From CAVVTR01 sp963751245 (GTDB taxonomy: Bacteria > Acidobacteriota > Thermoanaerobaculia > Thermoanaerobaculales > Thermoanaerobaculaceae): a DNA stretch of 64,000 nucleotides. Of this stretch, positions 24,863 to 32,725 are shown piece by piece (within the stretch, counting starts at the first letter, position 1; every line of letters starts with the position of its first letter). The notes below the pieces were generated by a model, which saw only the letters and a list, made by a program, of their open reading frames with translations, made no database searches and was not told where the DNA came from. The position numbers and the translations under genes are program-made. The stretch spans positions 372,001 through 436,000 of the forward strand of contig CAVVTR010000008.1 in NCBI GenBank assembly GCA_963751245.1. The letters are read 5' to 3'.

Positions 24863-25694
24863 ATGCGCCGGCTCCTCGTCCTCGCCACCGCCGCCCTCGC
24901 GGCCGGGGTGCGTCTCCAGCGGCGACATCGAGCTTCTCCATCGCGAGATCACCGACGTCTCGCGCCAGGTGGAGACCTTGAGCAGGCAGTCCTCCGGCAA
25001 GCAGGAGCTGGACGCCATGAGCAGCAAGCTGGCGGACCAGAACGCCCAGGTGCTCAAGTCCAACGCGGACATCCAGGTGGAGATCCAGCAGCTCCGGGAC
25101 CAGATCGAGCGGCTCCAGGCCTCGCTGGAAGCCACCAACCAGCGGCTGGCGTCGCTGTCCAACGATCTCGCCGCCACCCGTCAGCGGCTCGGGCCCGCCC
25201 CCGTCGCCGCGACCGTCCCCATGACGCCGGGCGCCCCCGGCACCCCCGCCCCGGCCGCTCCCGGCGCTCCCGCCGGCGAGACGGCGCCGGGTCAGTCGAC
25301 CGCCGCGACGGAGCCCGAGCAGCTCTACAACAGCGCCTACGAGGACTACCTCCGCGGCAACTTCGACCTGGCCATCCAGGGGTTCGAGCAGTACCGCACG
25401 CAGTACTCCGGCACCGACCTTGCCGACAACGCGCTGTACTGGATCGGCGAGTGCTACTACTCGAAGCGCGAGTTCCCGAAGGCCATCGACGCCTTCACGG
25501 AGCTCCTCAACACCTACAAGACCTCGGACAAGGCCGCGGCCGCGCTCCTCAAGAAGGGGCTCGCCTACCTCGAGGAGGGCGACCGGTCCCAGGCCGTCAT
25601 CAACCTGCAGTACGTCCTCTACGAGCATCCAGGCACCAGGGAGGCCGAGCTGGCGCGCAGCCGGCTGGCATCGCTGGGTGTCAAGATCAGGTGA
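24863..25694 (+). CDS. cpoB: Cell division coordinator CpoB (YbgF), one apparent frameshift
   Basis: Exported Tol-Pal partner that coordinates peptidoglycan synthesis with outer-membrane constriction. From ATG 24863 the frame reads a signal peptide (MRRLLVLATAALAAG) and then shifts. Removing one G from the G4 run at 24905-24908 yields AAGCVSSGDIELLHREITD, a lipobox with Cys, in frame with the rest. The remainder has an N-terminal coiled coil (KSNADIQVEIQQLRDQIERL), an Ala/Pro linker and C-terminal TPR repeats (EDYLRGNFDLAIQGFEQY; YYSKREFPKAIDAFTELL). So either the gene is broken or one base is a sequence error. It follows pal by 11 bases. Confidence 0.85.
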
Positions 25695-25724
25695 TCGCAG
25701 GAATCGATCGTCAAAGGAGCACTG

Positions 25725-26006
25725 ATGGCAAAGCGAATCAAGTCGGGACTGAAGCGTCGTCGCCAGAACGAGGTGCGCCGGTTGCGCAACCGCGCCGTCC
25801 GCACCAGGGTGCGCCACGCCGTGCGTGAGCTGCGCACCGCGATGGCAGGGGGTGATGCGGCCGCGGTGAAGGAGCTCCTCCCCCGTGCCGTGTCGATCAT
25901 CGACACCGGCGCCCGCAAGGGCGTGTTCCACCGCAACACGGCCGCTCGTTTCAAGTCGCGCCTGACCACCCAGGTCAACGCGATGCTGAAGACTGGCGTG
26001 GCCTGA
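25725..26006 (+). CDS. rpsT: 30S ribosomal protein S20
   Basis: 93-residue basic protein that binds 16S rRNA in the small subunit. The N-terminal MAKRIKSGLKRRRQNEVRRL and the stretch DTGARKGVFHRNTAARFKSRL match the bS20 family; length is usual (85-95). AAAGGAG precedes ATG 25725. It sits between cpoB and purC in the same direction, 30 bases after cpoB. Confidence 0.97.
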   Translation: MAKRIKSGLKRRRQNEVRRLRNRAVRTRVRHAVRELRTAMAGGDAAAVKELLPRAVSIIDTGARKGVFHRNTAARFKSRLTTQVNAMLKTGVA

Positions 26007-26009
26007 GCC

Positions 26010-26912
26010 ATGCCTCTGCCCGCTCCGTACTCCGGCGCTCCCGTCCCCGGGGCGGTGCTCCGCCGGCGGGGCAAGGTCAGGGACGTCTACGACCACGGCG
26101 ACGGCCAGCTCCTGGTCGTCGCCACCGATCGCATCTCCGCCTTCGACGTCGTGCTCGAGCCGGGCATCCCGGGCAAGGGAATCATCCTGACGCAGATGTC
26201 GAATTTCTGGTTCGACAAGCTGCGTGACGTCGTTCCGAACCACCTCGTCGCGACCCGGTTCGAGGACCTCCCCGCACCGTTCGCGGCGAGACCCGAGATC
26301 TGGCGGGACGCGCCTGCCCGTGAAGGCCCTGCGCATGCTCCCCGTGGAGTGCGTGGTGCGCGGCTACCTGGTCGGCTCGGGCTGGAAGGAGTACCGGGAC
26401 AGCGGCACCGTCTGCGGACTGCGCCTGCCCGGCGGGCTGCGCCAGGCCGACCGGCTCCCGGAGCCCATCTTCACGCCTGCCACCAAGGCCGAAGAGGGCC
26501 ACGACGAGAAATCTCGTTCGAGACCATGACGGGGCTGGTGGGAGCCGACATGGCGGAGCGCGCCCGCGCCGCCTCCCTGGAGCTCTACACCCGGGCGGCG
26601 GTCTACGCCGAGGAGCGCGGGATCGTCATCGCCGACACCAAGTTCGAGTTCGGCCTGGACGGGTCCGGCACCCTGCTCCTCGCCGACGAGGCGCTCACCC
26701 CCGATTCCTCGCGCTTCTGGCCGCGCAGCCGGTACCGGCCGGGCAGCAACCCTCCCTCCTTCGACAAGCAGTTCGTCCGCGACTGGCTCGAGGCCTCGGG
26801 GTGGAACAAGCAGCCCCCTGCTCCGACGCTGCCCGCGGAGGTGACCGAGGGCACGGTTGCCCGCTACCTGGAAGCCTACGAGCGCCTCACCGGCGCCTCT
26901 TTGACCCTGTAG
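26010..26912 (+). CDS. purC: SAICAR synthase PurC, two compensating frameshifts
   Basis: Phosphoribosylaminoimidazole-succinocarboxamide synthase of purine synthesis (CAIR + Asp + ATP). Motifs: RRRGKVRDVYD at the start, VVATDRISAFDVVL, KFEFGLD and WNKQPPAPTLP at the end. The middle is out of frame between about 26310 and 26510: there the next frame reads LPVKALRMLPVECVVRGYLV and GSGWKEYRDSGTVCG, which is the expected family sequence. An extra base at 26307-26313 and a missing base at 26510/26511 (GAGAA-ATC) explain it. Restored length is about 300, normal for the family. Probable sequence errors. Confidence 0.88.
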   Translation: MPLPAPYSGAPVPGAVLRRRGKVRDVYDHGDGQLLVVATDRISAFDVVLEPGIPGKGIILTQMSNFWFDKLRDVVPNHLVATRFEDLPAPFAARPEIWRDAPAREGPAHAPRGVRGARLPGRLGLEGVPGQRHRLRTAPARRAAPGRPAPGAHLHACHQGRRGPRREISFETMTGLVGADMAERARAASLELYTRAAVYAEERGIVIADTKFEFGLDGSGTLLLADEALTPDSSRFWPRSRYRPGSNPPSFDKQFVRDWLEASGWNKQPPAPTLPAEVTEGTVARYLEAYERLTGASLTL

Positions 26913-26963
26913 CGCCGCGCCGCCACGGATTCGCTCCGCGGCGCCGGCACCACCCCGACCGAC

Positions 26964-26987
26964 CGCGCCCCGGGTTTCCGGGGCGCG
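26964..26987. terminator. Hairpin terminator after purC
   Basis: Perfect 10-bp stem CGCGCCCCGG / CCGGGGCGCG with loop GTTT, 52 bases past the purC stop. No T-run. It separates the tol-purC unit from the EF-G-like gene. Confidence 0.7.
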
Positions 26988-27048
26988 CTGCTTCCGGCGC
27001 CTCCCCGGCGCCGGCCGTTGCCCTGTGTCCCGCTCCCGCGGTTTCCTC

Positions 27049-27057
27049 TGCTATACT
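27049..27057 (+). promoter_or_regulatory. Extended -10 promoter of EF-G-like gene
   Basis: TGCTATACT is an extended -10 element (TGnTATAAT-like) in the purC-fusA gap; no convincing -35 is at the right distance. The start would be about 27064, leaving a 28-base leader that includes GGGAGG before ATG 27092. Confidence 0.45.
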
Positions 27058-27091
27058 TCCGCGGCTTCGTGTCACGGGAGGTAACGCCCTC

Positions 27092-29191
27092 ATGAGCTCA
27101 AGGCAATTCCCCAGTGAAGACATCCGAAACGTCGCTCTGATCGGCCACTCGTCGACGGGCAAGACGACCCTGATCTCGGCCCTGCTCTTCGACACCAAGC
27201 AGCTCAACCGGTTGGGCAAGGTCGACAAGGGTACCGCCGTCACGGACTTCGACGAGGAGTCCATCGACCGCCAGATCACCATCGGCACGGCGGTGGCCCA
27301 CGCCGAGCACAACGGTTGCAAGCTCAACCTCGTGGATACTCCGGGGTACGCCATCTTCACCACGGAGGCCGTCCAGGGCCTCAAGGTGGTTGAGGCCGCC
27401 CTCGTGACGGTCTCGGCCGTGGCGGGTCCCGAGGTGCAGACCGAGAAGCTCTGGAAGGTCGCCGCGGGGATGGGCAAGCCGGCGATCTTCGTGGTCAACC
27501 TCATGGACCGCGAGCGCGCCTCCGCGACCCGCACCCTGCAGCAGATCGAGAAGAAATTCGGCCGCGAGGTGGTCCCGGTCCAGCTGCCCATCGGGGAGGA
27601 GCACGCCTTCTCCGGTGTCGTCGACCTGGTGCACATGAAGGCCTACCGCTACGCCGAGGACGAGAGCGGCACCCAGGAGGAGATCCCGGTCCCCGACGCG
27701 CTCAAGGACGACGCCGAGGCGGCCCGCAACGCCCTCATCGAGATGATCGCCGAGCAGGACGAGGCGCTCCTCGAGGAATTCTTCTCCGAGGGCACCCTCT
27801 CCGACGAGGACATCGTCAAGGGCCTCACCTCCGCGGTCGCCGCGCGCAGGATCTTCCCGCTGTTCTACTGTGCCGCCGGTCGCAACATCGCGGTGCAGCC
27901 AATCGCCGACTCCCTCGTCGAGCTCGTGCCCAGCCCCCTCACCGCCACCGTCCCCGCCCGCAACGTGAACGGGGAGCCGGTGGAGGTGAAGGCGGACCCG
28001 GCCGGGATCCCGCTGGCGTACGTGTTCAAGACGTTCTCCGACCCCTACGCCGGCCGTATCACGGTGATGCGCGTGTTCTCCGGCGAGATCCAGCCCGACA
28101 GCAGCTGCTACAACCGCCAGCGCGACACGTCGGAGCGCCTCGGGGCCCTCAACTGGATGCAGGGGAAGGACCTCTCCACCGTGGAGAAGCTCGTCACCGG
28201 CGACATCGGCGCGGTGGCGAAGCTCAAGGACACCCGCACGGGCGACACCCTCACCAGCAAGGACAGCGCCGTCGTCGTGACGCCGGTGCCGATCCCCGAG
28301 GGCGCCATCTCCTTCGCCATCACGCCGAAGAGCAAGGGGGACGAGGACAAGATCGCCGCCGGGCTCGCCAAGCTCCAGGACGAGGACCCCACCCTGCAGG
28401 TCGGCCGAGACCCCCAGACCAAGGAGCAGATCGTGGCCGGTGCCGGCCAGCTCCACGTGGAGATCGCCATCTCGCGCCTGCACAAGCGCTTCAAGGTCGA
28501 CGTCAACCTCCAGCCCCCCAAGGTCCCGTACCGCGAGACCGTGACCAGGGCCGTGGAGATCACCTCGCGCCACAAGAAGCAGAGCGGCGGCCACGGACAG
28601 TTCGCCGAGGCCAAGATCCGCCTGGAGCCCCTCCCCCGCGGCGGCGGCTACGAGTTCGTGGACAAGATCTTCGGCGGGTCCATCTCGCAGGGGTACCGCC
28701 CTTCGGTGGACAAGGGCATCCAGAGCGCCTGCGGCGCCGGGCCCATCTCGCACCACCCGGTGGTGGACTTCCGCGTCGTCCTCCTCGACGGCAAGGAGCA
28801 CGCCGTGGACTCCTCGGACATGGCGTTCCAGATCTGCGGCCGCAAGGCGTTCCGCGAGGCTGTCAAGGCCGCCGGGCCGACCATCCTCGAGCCGGTCATG
28901 CAGGTGGAGATCAACGCCCCCGACGAGTTCCTCGGTGACATCATGGGCGACCTGAACTCCCGGCGCGGCCGCGTCCAGGGCATGGACCCGGCGGACGGGC
29001 AGACCGTGGTCCGGGCCATGGTCCCCCTCGCGGAGATGCTCACCTACTCCCAGACCCTCCGGTCAATCACCGGGGGCCGGGGCGATTTCCACATGGAGTT
29101 CGCACGCTACGACGAGGTCCCCAAGCAGCTGCAGGAGAAGATCATCCAGGCCAGCGGCGCCGGCCAGGAAGAGGAGGAGGACGAGGAATAG
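27092..29191 (+). CDS. Elongation factor G-like GTPase (EF-G2 type)
   Basis: 699-residue translational GTPase with the five-domain EF-G layout. G1 is GHSSTGKTTL (residues 19-28) and G3 is DTPGY; the G4 motif reads NLMD instead of NKxD. Domain III-V signatures are present (VGRDPQTKEQIVAGAGQLH; KQSGGHGQFAEAKIRLEP; FLGDIMGDLNSRRG). The G-domain text differs from housekeeping EF-G (normally GHIDAGKTT), fitting the EF-G2/EF-G-like subgroup, whose role is not settled. ATG 27092 follows GGGAGG at a somewhat long distance; the frame upstream overlaps purC and is noise. It ends in an acidic tail (QEEEEDEE). It is flanked by terminators, so monocistronic. Confidence 0.9.
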   Translation: MSSRQFPSEDIRNVALIGHSSTGKTTLISALLFDTKQLNRLGKVDKGTAVTDFDEESIDRQITIGTAVAHAEHNGCKLNLVDTPGYAIFTTEAVQGLKVVEAALVTVSAVAGPEVQTEKLWKVAAGMGKPAIFVVNLMDRERASATRTLQQIEKKFGREVVPVQLPIGEEHAFSGVVDLVHMKAYRYAEDESGTQEEIPVPDALKDDAEAARNALIEMIAEQDEALLEEFFSEGTLSDEDIVKGLTSAVAARRIFPLFYCAAGRNIAVQPIADSLVELVPSPLTATVPARNVNGEPVEVKADPAGIPLAYVFKTFSDPYAGRITVMRVFSGEIQPDSSCYNRQRDTSERLGALNWMQGKDLSTVEKLVTGDIGAVAKLKDTRTGDTLTSKDSAVVVTPVPIPEGAISFAITPKSKGDEDKIAAGLAKLQDEDPTLQVGRDPQTKEQIVAGAGQLHVEIAISRLHKRFKVDVNLQPPKVPYRETVTRAVEITSRHKKQSGGHGQFAEAKIRLEPLPRGGGYEFVDKIFGGSISQGYRPSVDKGIQSACGAGPISHHPVVDFRVVLLDGKEHAVDSSDMAFQICGRKAFREAVKAAGPTILEPVMQVEINAPDEFLGDIMGDLNSRRGRVQGMDPADGQTVVRAMVPLAEMLTYSQTLRSITGGRGDFHMEFARYDEVPKQLQEKIIQASGAGQEEEEDEE

Positions 29192-29220
29192 TCCGCTCCT
29201 GCGGCGCACGCTGTCGGGGA

Positions 29221-29244
29221 CGGGCCCGCCACGCGGCGGGCCCG
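29221..29244. terminator. Hairpin terminator after EF-G-like gene
   Basis: Perfect 10-bp stem CGGGCCCGCC / GGCGGGCCCG with loop ACGC, 30 bases past the stop, followed by CGTCTTCGG. Confidence 0.7.
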
Positions 29245-29272
29245 CGTCTTCGGAGGGGAATCGCGCCGGGGC

Positions 29273-29301
29273 TTGACATCCTCGATCCGGCGTGAAATAC
29301 T
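29273..29301 (+). promoter_or_regulatory. Sigma-70 promoter of cold-shock gene
   Basis: Perfect TTGACA (29273-29278), 17-base spacer, AATACT (29296-29301). The predicted start near 29308 gives a 5' leader of about 150 bases, a length typical of cold-shock genes. Confidence 0.7.
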
Positions 29302-29353
29302 CCGATGTGGTTGGTTCTCTGGTATGAAATGCTCGACTCGATCAGTTCACCAT

Positions 29354-29384
29354 GCCGCGAGAGAAAGCGGGCTCGCGGCTTTTT
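29354..29384 (+). terminator. Intrinsic terminator-like hairpin within the csp leader
   Basis: Stem GCCGCGAG / CTCGCGGC (8 bp, perfect) with a 10-base loop, followed at once by TTTTT. It lies about 46-77 bases downstream of the predicted csp start and 75 bases before the csp ATG. It could end a small RNA of roughly 77 bases or act as an attenuator that is relieved on cold shock. Confidence 0.6.
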
Positions 29385-29458
29385 CTGTACCCGCCGGGGC
29401 GCTACCGGCGAAGGACGAGGCGGTCCTTTAGGGCCGCCAGCTGCAAGGAGAACGTAGC

Positions 29459-29659
29459 ATGCCTCAAGGAACGGTCAAGTGGTTCAACGACGCGAAGGGC
29501 TTCGGCTTCATCGTGCAGGAGGGTGGCGACGACGTCTTCGTTCACTACTCCGCCATCACAGGTGATGGATTCCGCACCCTCAAGGAAGGTGCACGAGTCG
29601 AGTTCGACGTGGTCCGTGGGCCCAAGGGCCTCCAGGCCGCGAACGTGCGCATCCTCTAG
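29459..29659 (+). CDS. Cold-shock protein (CspA family)
   Basis: 66-residue single-stranded nucleic-acid-binding OB-fold protein. RNP1 is KGFGFI and RNP2 is VFVHY; N-terminus MPQGTVKWFNDAKGFGF is classic CspA family. AAGGAG lies nine bases before ATG 29459. It is preceded by a long leader holding a terminator-like hairpin and ends at another hairpin (29696-29717). It would act as an RNA chaperone; whether it is cold-induced cannot be seen from sequence, but the leader argues for post-initiation control. Confidence 0.96.
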   Translation: MPQGTVKWFNDAKGFGFIVQEGGDDVFVHYSAITGDGFRTLKEGARVEFDVVRGPKGLQAANVRIL

Positions 29660-29695
29660 CCAAAGCGCATCGACAACGGAGCACGAAAGAGGTTC

Positions 29696-29717
29696 AGGCG
29701 GCGCCACGGCGCCGCCT
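29696..29717. terminator. Hairpin terminator between csp and nuoI
   Basis: Stem AGGCGGCGCC / GGCGCCGCCT with a tiny AC loop, followed on the plus strand by GTTCTCTCT. It sits in the gap between convergent csp and the minus-strand nuoI. Confidence 0.7.
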
Positions 29718-29754
29718 GTTCTCTCTCCGGCCCGGTTGCGGCCGTGCGTGGGGG

Positions 29755-30342
29755 TCAGCGCCCCGCGGCGGCCTTCACCGGAATCGGCAGCTTGATGGTC
29801 GTCCGCTGCTCGCCGTAGTACGGCCGGTAGCCCAGGTCGATGGCGTCGACCGGTCCCTTCTGCAGCAGCTCGTCGAGGCCCACGACGGCCTCCGCGCGAG
29901 CGGCGAACGCCATCTCGTGGCGCCGCGTCATGATGATCGCCTCCTTGGGGCAGGCGTCCACGCAGAACCCGCAGAACACACAACGCAGCAGGTCGATCTC
30001 GAACACTCTCGGGCGCTTCTCCCACTCGACCGTACTGGCCGGGTCCTCCTCCGCCTCGATGTGGATGCAGGTGGCGGGACAGGCCGTCTCGCACATGTAG
30101 CACGCCACGCACCGGGGAGAGCCGTCCTCCCGCGTGAGCAGGACGTGCCGGCCGCGCAGCCGCTCGGAGTACTCCCGCTTCACCTCCGGCCACTCCACAG
30201 TGACGGTGTAGCGGCGCTGGAAGAGGTTGCCGAGGAAGTGCCGCAGGGTCACCATCAACCCCTTGACGACCTCGACGAGGTAGAAACGCTGGCTGAAGCG
30301 CAGCGGCTTCGGGTCGCAGACGACGACATCGCGCTCATTCAT
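29755..30342 (-). CDS. nuoI: NADH-quinone oxidoreductase subunit I (orphan nuoB-CD-I cluster)
   Basis: 195-residue ferredoxin-like subunit of complex I carrying clusters N6a and N6b. Two 4Fe-4S motifs: CVACYMCETACP and CVFCGFCVDACP. The N-terminal part (VKGLMVTLRHFLGNLFQRRY) is the usual amphipathic lead. ATG 30342 overlaps the stop of nuoCD (ATGA). It differs clearly from the second NuoI in this window, so it is not a recent duplicate. Unlike the broken nuoCD and nuoB upstream of it, this gene reads cleanly. No membrane subunits or NADH module are next to it. Confidence 0.93.
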   Translation of the reverse strand: MNERDVVVCDPKPLRFSQRFYLVEVVKGLMVTLRHFLGNLFQRRYTVTVEWPEVKREYSERLRGRHVLLTREDGSPRCVACYMCETACPATCIHIEAEEDPASTVEWEKRPRVFEIDLLRCVFCGFCVDACPKEAIIMTRRHEMAFAARAEAVVGLDELLQKGPVDAIDLGYRPYYGEQRTTIKLPIPVKAAAGR

Positions 30343-32041
30343 CGGTCGAGCTCCCCCGCGATGATGTTCAGGCTCCCCAGGATGGCCACGGCGTCCGGGA
30401 TCATCTGGCCGGTCAGCATGTGCGGGTACGCCTGGAAGATGGCGAAGCACGGCGGCCTCACCTTGAGCCGGTAGGGCTTGCCGCCGCCGTCGGAGACGGC
30501 GTAGAAGCCGAGCTCGCCGTTGGCGCCCTCGGTGTAGCCGTAGGTCTCACCGGCGGCACCTTCATGCCCTCCATGATCAGCTTGAAGTGCCAGATCAAGG
30601 ACTCCATCTCGGTGTAGACCTTGTCCTTCGCCGGCAGAGCCACGTGGTGGTCGTCCGTGATCACCGGGCCGGGCTCGAGGCGCGAGAGCGCCTGCTCGAC
30701 GATGCTCAGCGACTGCCGCATCTCCTCGACCCGCACCAGGTAACGGGCGTAGATGTCGCCGGCGTGCGAGACCGGCATTTTGAAGTCTAGGTCTCGTAGC
30801 GGAGATAGGGATGGGCCTTGCGGACGTCGTAGCGGAACTCCGCAGGCGCGCAGGACGGGCCCGGTCCAGCCCCAGTCCACCGCGTCCTCCGCCGTCATGG
30901 TCGCCGACCCCCTCGGTGCGCCCGCGGAAGATGCGGTTCTCTGTGATGAGCCGTTCCATGTCGTCGAGGAGCCGTGGGATGCGGCCGAGCAGGTTGCGCA
31001 CGGCCTCGGAGAAGTCGGCCGGCACGTCGTTGGCCAGACCCCCGACGCGGACGTAGGACACCGTCAGACGGGCACCGCTGCACGCCTCCAGGACCGAGTA
31101 GATCTCCTCCCGCGCCTCGTACATGTAGAGGAACGGCGTCATGCGCGCCGATGTCGTTGAGGTTCGCTCCGATGTCCACGAGTGGTCCATCACCCGCGAG
31201 AACTCCGACAGGATGGCCCTGATCAGCTGTGCGCGGGGCGGCGGCTGGATCCCGAGGAGCTTCTCCACCGCCAGCGCGTAGCCGACTCTGTTGATGATCG
31301 AGGAACAGTAGTTGAGCCGGTCCGTGTAGGGGATCACCTGGTTCCAGGTATGCTGTCTCGGACATCTTCTCGAAGCAGCGGTGCAGGTAGCCGATCTCAG
31401 CCTCGGCCTGCGGTGATCGATCTCGCCATCCAGACGCACCACCGGCGAAGGTGCCGTGCGTCGCCGGGTGCGAGGGCCGCATGTTGAGATCTGGGTCTCG
31501 AACAGGTCCTCGTCCTCCATGGCTTCCCGCGCCCACGCCGGCTCGTCCTGCTTGTCCTCGCGCAGCAGCCACCGCTGCCCCGGCGTCGTAGTCCTTGCGC
31601 AGCGCGTGGCCCCTGGAAGACGTCGTGGCAGAGGATCCGCTGCAGGTTCGGGTGGCCCTCGAAGCGCAAGCCGAACATGTCGTAGGCCTCGCGCTCGAAC
31701 CAGTCGGCCGCCTTCCAGACCGGGATCAGCGACGGGCAGCATCGGGTCGGCCTCGGTCAGCGGTACCTTGAGGCGCAGCGGTGCCCGTTGCGCGGCAGCG
31801 AGTAGAGATGGTAGACCGCCTCGAAACGCTCCTCGCGGCCGGGTAGTCGACGCCGCAGACGTCGAGCATGGAGCTTGAAGTCGGCGAGGGGTCGTCGTCA
31901 GGTGCGCTGGCGAGGTCGGGAAGCACGGCCCGGCTCGCCACCCTGGAGGTCTGCATGTCTCCGCCCGGCAGCTCCTCGACACCCTGGCCCGCCGGGAAAC
32001 GGGCGCGGATCGCCGCGCGCCTGGTGTCACGACGTTGCCAT
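30339..32041 (-). pseudogene. nuoCD: NuoCD (fused NuoC-NuoD), many apparent frameshifts
   Basis: Quinone-module subunits C and D of complex I. No single frame covers it: successive pieces lie in all three minus frames. They assemble to NuoC (LMLDVCGVDYPG, EAVYHLYSLPRN, WFEREAYDMFGLRFEGHPN), then directly NuoD (SHPATHGTF, WNQVIPYTDRLNYC, HVALPAKDKVYTEMES, PPCFAIFQAYPHML) with no stop at the C/D junction (EPAWAREAMEDEDLFETQ), so a fusion is likely. I count about 17 single-base shifts in 1.7 kb, yet conserved residues are intact. The start, taken as ATG 32041, is uncertain. More likely sequence error than a decayed gene. Confidence 0.75.
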
Positions 32042-32642
32042 GTAGCGCCCCCCCGCTTCGCCGCATGGCGCCGCGGCCGCCGGCTCCGCCGGATGCGCTG
32101 GTAGTTGGTCCGGCTCGTCCCGGATCACTTCTCCTGGAGCCGAAGCACCCCCTACATCAGCGCCTTCGGGGGTCGGCGGACAGCCGGGCACGTAGACGTC
32201 CACCGGGATGAACTCGTCGATCCCCTGCATCACGTGGTAGGCCCGGTAGAAGCCTCCGGAGCAGGCGCAGGCTCCCATGGAGACCACCTACTTGGGCTCG
32301 GCCATCTGCTCGTAGATCGCTTCAGACCGGTGCCATCTTGTCGGTCACGTCCCGGCCACGATGAGCAGGTCGCACTGCCTCGGCGAGAACCGCACCACCT
32401 CCGCGCCGAAGCGGGACATGTCGTAGTGGGACAGATCACGACATGAACTCGATGGCACAGCACGCCGTACCGAAGGGGAACGGCCACAGGGAGTTCTTGC
32501 GCACCATGTCCAGCGCCCGGTCGAGCCGCGTGGTGAGGAAGCTGGAGCTGCCGTCCGGCCGCCGGGATGCGGCGGCCGCGCCTCCACCCTCTTCGCCCTG
32601 CAGCACCGGCAGCGATTTGCGAGCATCACCCGTCTCGTGCAT
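32027..32642 (-). pseudogene. nuoB: NuoB, several apparent frameshifts and two amber codons
   Basis: Complex I subunit B, binder of cluster N2. ATG 32642 follows GGAGG by four bases. Pieces in different frames give FPFGTACCAIEFMS (tandem Cys), HYDMSRFGAEVVRFSPRQ, SMGACACSGGFYRAYHV and VPGCPPTPE, all N2-ligand regions. At least five indels are needed. TAG replaces the conserved Trp of EPKWVVSMG (32288-32290) and the Tyr expected after PEALM (32152-32154). The C-terminus and its overlap with nuoCD are unclear. First gene of the orphan B-CD-I group. Confidence 0.72.
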
Positions 32643-32725
32643 ACAACCTCCGTGTGTCGCGTCGGGAACGGTCGGCGCAGGCCTGAGTCCCCCCCCGGAA
32701 CGAGGCACGGTCATTATACGTACAT

